Shown: positions 5,663 through 7,338 of the stretch, one piece after another | Layout: the number at the start of each line of letters is the position of its first letter | Position numbering within the stretch: the stretch's first letter is position 1 | NCBI GenBank assembly: GCA_937871735.1 | Contig: CALMOI010000102.1 | Location: forward strand, 1-7,338 | Length of the DNA stretch: 7,338 nucleotides | Reading direction: 5' to 3' | Origin: an uncultured Comamonadaceae bacterium | GTDB taxonomy: Bacteria > Pseudomonadota > Gammaproteobacteria > Burkholderiales > Burkholderiaceae_C | Notes under the pieces: model-generated | Told to the model about the DNA's origin: nothing | What the model saw: the letters and a program-made list of their open reading frames with translations, nothing else | The model's database searches: none | Position numbers and translations under genes: made by a program

Positions 5663-6656
5663 GGGCGACAAAGCTTTCAAGTTCGGGAGGCAGAGCCGCG
5701 TGCAATTCGACGCGCTCGCCGCTGGCCGGGTGCGTGAACTGTAACCGCCACGCATGCAAAAACATGCGCTTGAGCCCGCGCTTTTGCAGGGACTTGTTCA
5801 GCTCAAAGTCGCCGTATTTGTCGTCTCCGGCAATGGCGTGGCCTTGTGAGGCCAGATGCACCCGAATTTGGTGCGTGCGCCCGGTTTTGATGGTCACTTC
5901 CAGCAGCGTGTAGCCGGGCAAGCGCTGGCGCACCTGCACCAGCGTGACCGAGCGCATGCCGTCCGGGTCGTCTTTGGGTACGACTTTGACGCGGCGCTCG
6001 CCATCAGGCAGCAGGTACTTGTGCAGCGGCGCGTCGATCACTTTTTTAGATGCGGGCCAGTCGCCCAGCACCAGCGCAAGGTAAGTCTTGCCGGTTTCGC
6101 GCTCGCGGAACTGGTCTTGCAAATGCTTCAGCGCGCTGCGCTTTTTGGCGACCAACAAGATGCCGCTGGTTTCACGATCAAGCCGGTGTACCAATTCCAA
6201 GAACTTGGCGGCGGGCCGGGCTTGGCGCAGTTGCTCGATCACACCAAAACTCACGCCCGAGCCGCCATGCACGGCCACGCCAGCGGGCTTGTCGATGGCG
6301 AGCAGCGCATCGTCTTCCAGCAGCAGCGGAAACTCCCGACCGGGCGCGGGGTTGGCCAGCTTGGCCTCGGCTTTGTCGGAGGTGCGCACGGGCGGCAGGC
6401 GCACCACATCGCCGGTTTCAACGCGGGTGTCGGCACTGGCGCGACCCTTGTTCACGCGCACTTCGCCGCTGCGAATAATGCGGTAAACATGGGTCTTGGG
6501 CACGCCCTTGAGGTGGCGAATCAGAAAGTTGTCCAAACGCTGTCCGGCGGACTCTTCGTCCACCGTCACCATCTGGACTTGGGGTAGACCCTGAGTATGT
6601 CCTGCGGGCCGAATCGGAGCGGGCTTGGCCCCTATAATGTTGTTCACTAGCGACAA
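5637..6656 (-). CDS. rluC: 23S rRNA pseudouridine synthase RluC
   Basis: RluC isomerises uridines 955, 2504 and 2580 (E. coli numbering) of 23S rRNA. The product has a short variable N-terminus, an S4 RNA-binding domain (about 38-95: AGQRLDNFLIRHLKGVPKTHVYR region, then SGEVRVNKGR) and the RluA-type catalytic domain. Visible there are LLAIDKPAGVAVHGGSG (118-134), the catalytic motif LVHRLDRETSG with Asp160 (155-165), KTGRTHQIRVH (257-267) and DDKYGD (278-283). The length of up to 339 residues fits the family. The start is uncertain: there is no ATG before residue 29, which lies inside the conserved region. TTG 6656 is given; GTG 6647 is an equal candidate. Both lie across the divergent rne promoter. 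It is first in the rluC-HAD-Rieske-sppA run, beside rne as in E. coli. Confidence 0.95.
   Translation of the reverse strand: MSLVNNIIGAKPAPIRPAGHTQGLPQVQMVTVDEESAGQRLDNFLIRHLKGVPKTHVYRIIRSGEVRVNKGRASADTRVETGDVVRLPPVRTSDKAEAKLANPAPGREFPLLLEDDALLAIDKPAGVAVHGGSGVSFGVIEQLRQARPAAKFLELVHRLDRETSGILLVAKKRSALKHLQDQFRERETGKTYLALVLGDWPASKKVIDAPLHKYLLPDGERRVKVVPKDDPDGMRSVTLVQVRQRLPGYTLLEVTIKTGRTHQIRVHLASQGHAIAGDDKYGDFELNKSLQKRGLKRMFLHAWRLQFTHPASGERVELHAALPPELESFVAHVATPSPV
6633..6638 (+). promoter_or_regulatory. -10 element of the rne promoter
   Basis: A perfect TATAAT follows a GC-rich stretch. Transcription would begin at about A6646, giving a leader of about 565 bases before the RNase E start codon. 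No TTGACA-like sequence lies 15-19 bases upstream (that region reads GGCCGAATCG), and there is no TG extension. The -10 carries the prediction alone. It lies within the first codons of rluC if that gene starts at TTG 6656 or GTG 6647. Confidence 0.55.
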
Positions 6657-6874
6657 TAGCTGTAAGTGGTTGATTTTTCTGGAAGTCGATTCCCGGGTAA
6701 GGAGTTTAGTCCACCCCGCACACCCACATCACCACCAGATCACACCCAAGTGCGCCGCTAGAAGGTCGATGTCTCCCGTGCATCTTGCCTGCGGACTGTT
6801 GGCCCCATGCCCACAGTGGCACGCAATCTTGCGGGTCGAGCCGATGCCATGAAACCCCGATACGGAATACCTAA

Positions 6875-6900
6875 GTTCGCTAGCGCGCTCGCTGGCGAAC
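6875..6900 (+). other. Strong hairpin in the rne leader
   Basis: GTTCGCTAGC (6875-6884) pairs with GCTGGCGAAC (6891-6900) over ten base pairs, one of them a G-U wobble, closing the six-base loop GCGCTC. No T-tract follows, so it is not a terminator. It is the most stable simple stem I can see in the leader. The U-rich segment 6931-6946 separates it from the next stem, an arrangement that would expose a site for RNase E. Confidence 0.65.
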
Positions 6901-6950
6901 GGATTGAAGCGAGACTCTGGTGCTGATGATGTCAATTTTTGTTGTCTGGC

Positions 6951-6972
6951 GGCGGTGGCTCAAAGCACCGCC
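6951..6972 (+). other. Hairpin after the U-rich stretch of the rne leader
   Basis: GGCGGTG (6951-6957) pairs perfectly with CACCGCC (6966-6972) around the eight-base loop GCTCAAAG. It follows the segment AATTTTTGTTGTC, which is likely unpaired. No T-tract follows. Confidence 0.6.
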
Positions 6973-7082
6973 TGCTGATGGCAATGCGACGCCGCCCAGC
7001 GCCCTTCGGACGCATGCAGCCCCTGTTATCAGGGCTGATTCACAGCCGTCCGCACTCGCCCCCTTCCACGCGCCCACGCCCC

Positions 7083-7110
7083 GGCTGTTGAGCTAGCACT
7101 CGACACAGCC
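7083..7110 (+). other. Hairpin in the distal rne leader
   Basis: GGCT and GTTGAG (7083-7092) can pair with CTCGAC and AGCC (7099-7104 and 7107-7110). This gives ten base pairs including a G-U wobble, with AC (7105-7106) bulged and the loop CTAGCA. It lies about 100 bases before the rne start codon. Confidence 0.5.
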
Positions 7111-7196
7111 ACAGGCTCATCCGGCAATTCCCTTCAAGTTCACAGCATCAGTTCAGACATCGTTAGCCCCACGAGGGCAGGTTCAATAAGTTCAAG

Positions 7197-7203
7197 AAAA
7201 AGG
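7197..7203 (+). promoter_or_regulatory. Ribosome binding site of rne
   Basis: AAAAAGG lies seven bases before the rne ATG at 7211. The core AAGG is modest but well spaced, and no other start codon in this frame lies nearby. It fixes the RNase E start at 7211. Confidence 0.7.
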
Positions 7204-7210
7204 TTCCGCG

Positions 7211-7338
7211 ATGAAACGGATGCTGATCAACGCCACGCAGGCAGAAGAACGCCGGCTGGCGATTGTGGACGGGCAAAAACTGCTCGACTACGAAATCGAA
7301 ATCGAAGGGCGCGAACAGCGCAAGGGCAACATTTACAA
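7211..7338 (+). CDS. rne: Ribonuclease E, N-terminal fragment
   Basis: The first 42 codons of RNase E are present, and the gene runs off the right edge. RNase E is the essential endoribonuclease that starts mRNA decay and processes rRNA and tRNA, usually at the inner membrane as the degradosome scaffold. The visible sequence begins MKRMLINATQAEERRLAIVDG and includes KLLDYEIEIEGREQRKGNIY. It follows the E. coli RNase E start (MKRMLINATQ, then VDGQRLYDLDIE and ANIYKG) almost residue for residue. This part precedes and enters the S1 RNA-binding domain; the catalytic DNase-I-like domain and the C-terminal scaffold lie outside the window. The long structured leader upstream fits autoregulated expression. 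Its place opposite rluC is the conserved proteobacterial arrangement. Confidence 0.96.
   Translation, partial: MKRMLINATQAEERRLAIVDGQKLLDYEIEIEGREQRKGNIY

Larger units (their letters stand above)
6646..7210 (+). promoter_or_regulatory. Long structured 5' leader of rne, probable autoregulatory element
   Basis: This 565-base stretch has no recognisable gene and precedes the RNase E start. In E. coli and relatives, the rne leader (about 360 nt) folds into hairpins that RNase E binds, causing its own mRNA to be degraded. A similar role is inferred here from position and structure. Hairpins readable by eye are at 6790-6825 (interrupted), 6875-6900 (10 bp), 6951-6972 (7 bp), 7018-7036, 7083-7110 (10 bp with a two-base bulge) and 7166-7178. 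U-rich single-stranded stretches at 6670-6682 and 6931-6946 are plausible RNase E cleavage sites. I cannot show homology to the known rne5 family from the sequence alone. Confidence 0.6.

Noticed and set aside
4970..5737. Plus-strand open frame of 255 codons opposite the HAD hydrolase.
   Set aside because: It is antisense to all HAD motifs and has no family resemblance of its own.
5856..6587. Plus-strand open frame of 243 codons opposite rluC.
   Set aside because: It is antisense to conserved RluC motifs, and its composition reflects the reverse complement of the real gene.
6729..7077. Minus-strand open frames of 65-68 codons in the rne leader (6729-6935 and 6880-7077).
   Set aside because: Neither has a convincing ribosome binding site or a recognisable sequence, and both run antisense to the predicted leader RNA.
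1..7338. Mobile elements, defence genes, CRISPR arrays or tRNA genes.
   Set aside because: All long frames are explained by conserved housekeeping genes. I saw no regularly spaced repeats, transposase motifs, inverted terminal repeats or tRNA-like cloverleaf.

Overview
The window is a densely packed chromosomal housekeeping segment. Its proteins and gene order (fabH-plsX-rpmF-yceD facing maf, then sppA, Rieske, HAD and rluC facing rne) fit a GC-rich betaproteobacterium of the order Burkholderiales, most likely Comamonadaceae. This placement comes from remembered protein similarity and synteny; the genus cannot be fixed from the sequence alone. I see no insertion sequence, phage gene, CRISPR array, tRNA or rRNA.

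Layout. From 1 to 2115, read on the minus strand, is the yceD-rpmF-plsX-fabH cluster, which joins ribosome biogenesis (YceD, L32) to phospholipid and fatty-acid initiation (PlsX, FabH). FabH runs off the left edge. A promoter-like sequence precedes rpmF, and a strong hairpin with a T-tract separates rpmF from plsX. From 2141 to 3546, on the plus strand and divergent from yceD, a Maf/YceF nucleotide pyrophosphatase overlaps by ATGA with an RsmI-like SAM-dependent methyltransferase.

From 3559 to 6656 is a minus-strand run that reads rluC, a phosphoglycolate-phosphatase-like HAD hydrolase, a small Rieske 2Fe-2S protein and an SppA-type S49 peptidase. The genes overlap or are closely spaced, so they probably form one operon. 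It converges on the methyltransferase gene with only 12 bases between stop codons and no clear intrinsic terminator.

From about 6633 to the right edge is the start of rne (RNase E), divergent from rluC. A perfect TATAAT at 6633-6638 would give an untranslated leader of about 565 nt with several hairpins and U-rich single-stranded stretches. This fits the known autoregulation of RNase E through its 5' leader in enterobacteria. It is the only sizeable non-coding region and the most interesting part of the window. I found no convincing new multi-gene system; the findings mostly concern RNA-level regulation, start-site architecture and two under-characterised proteins.
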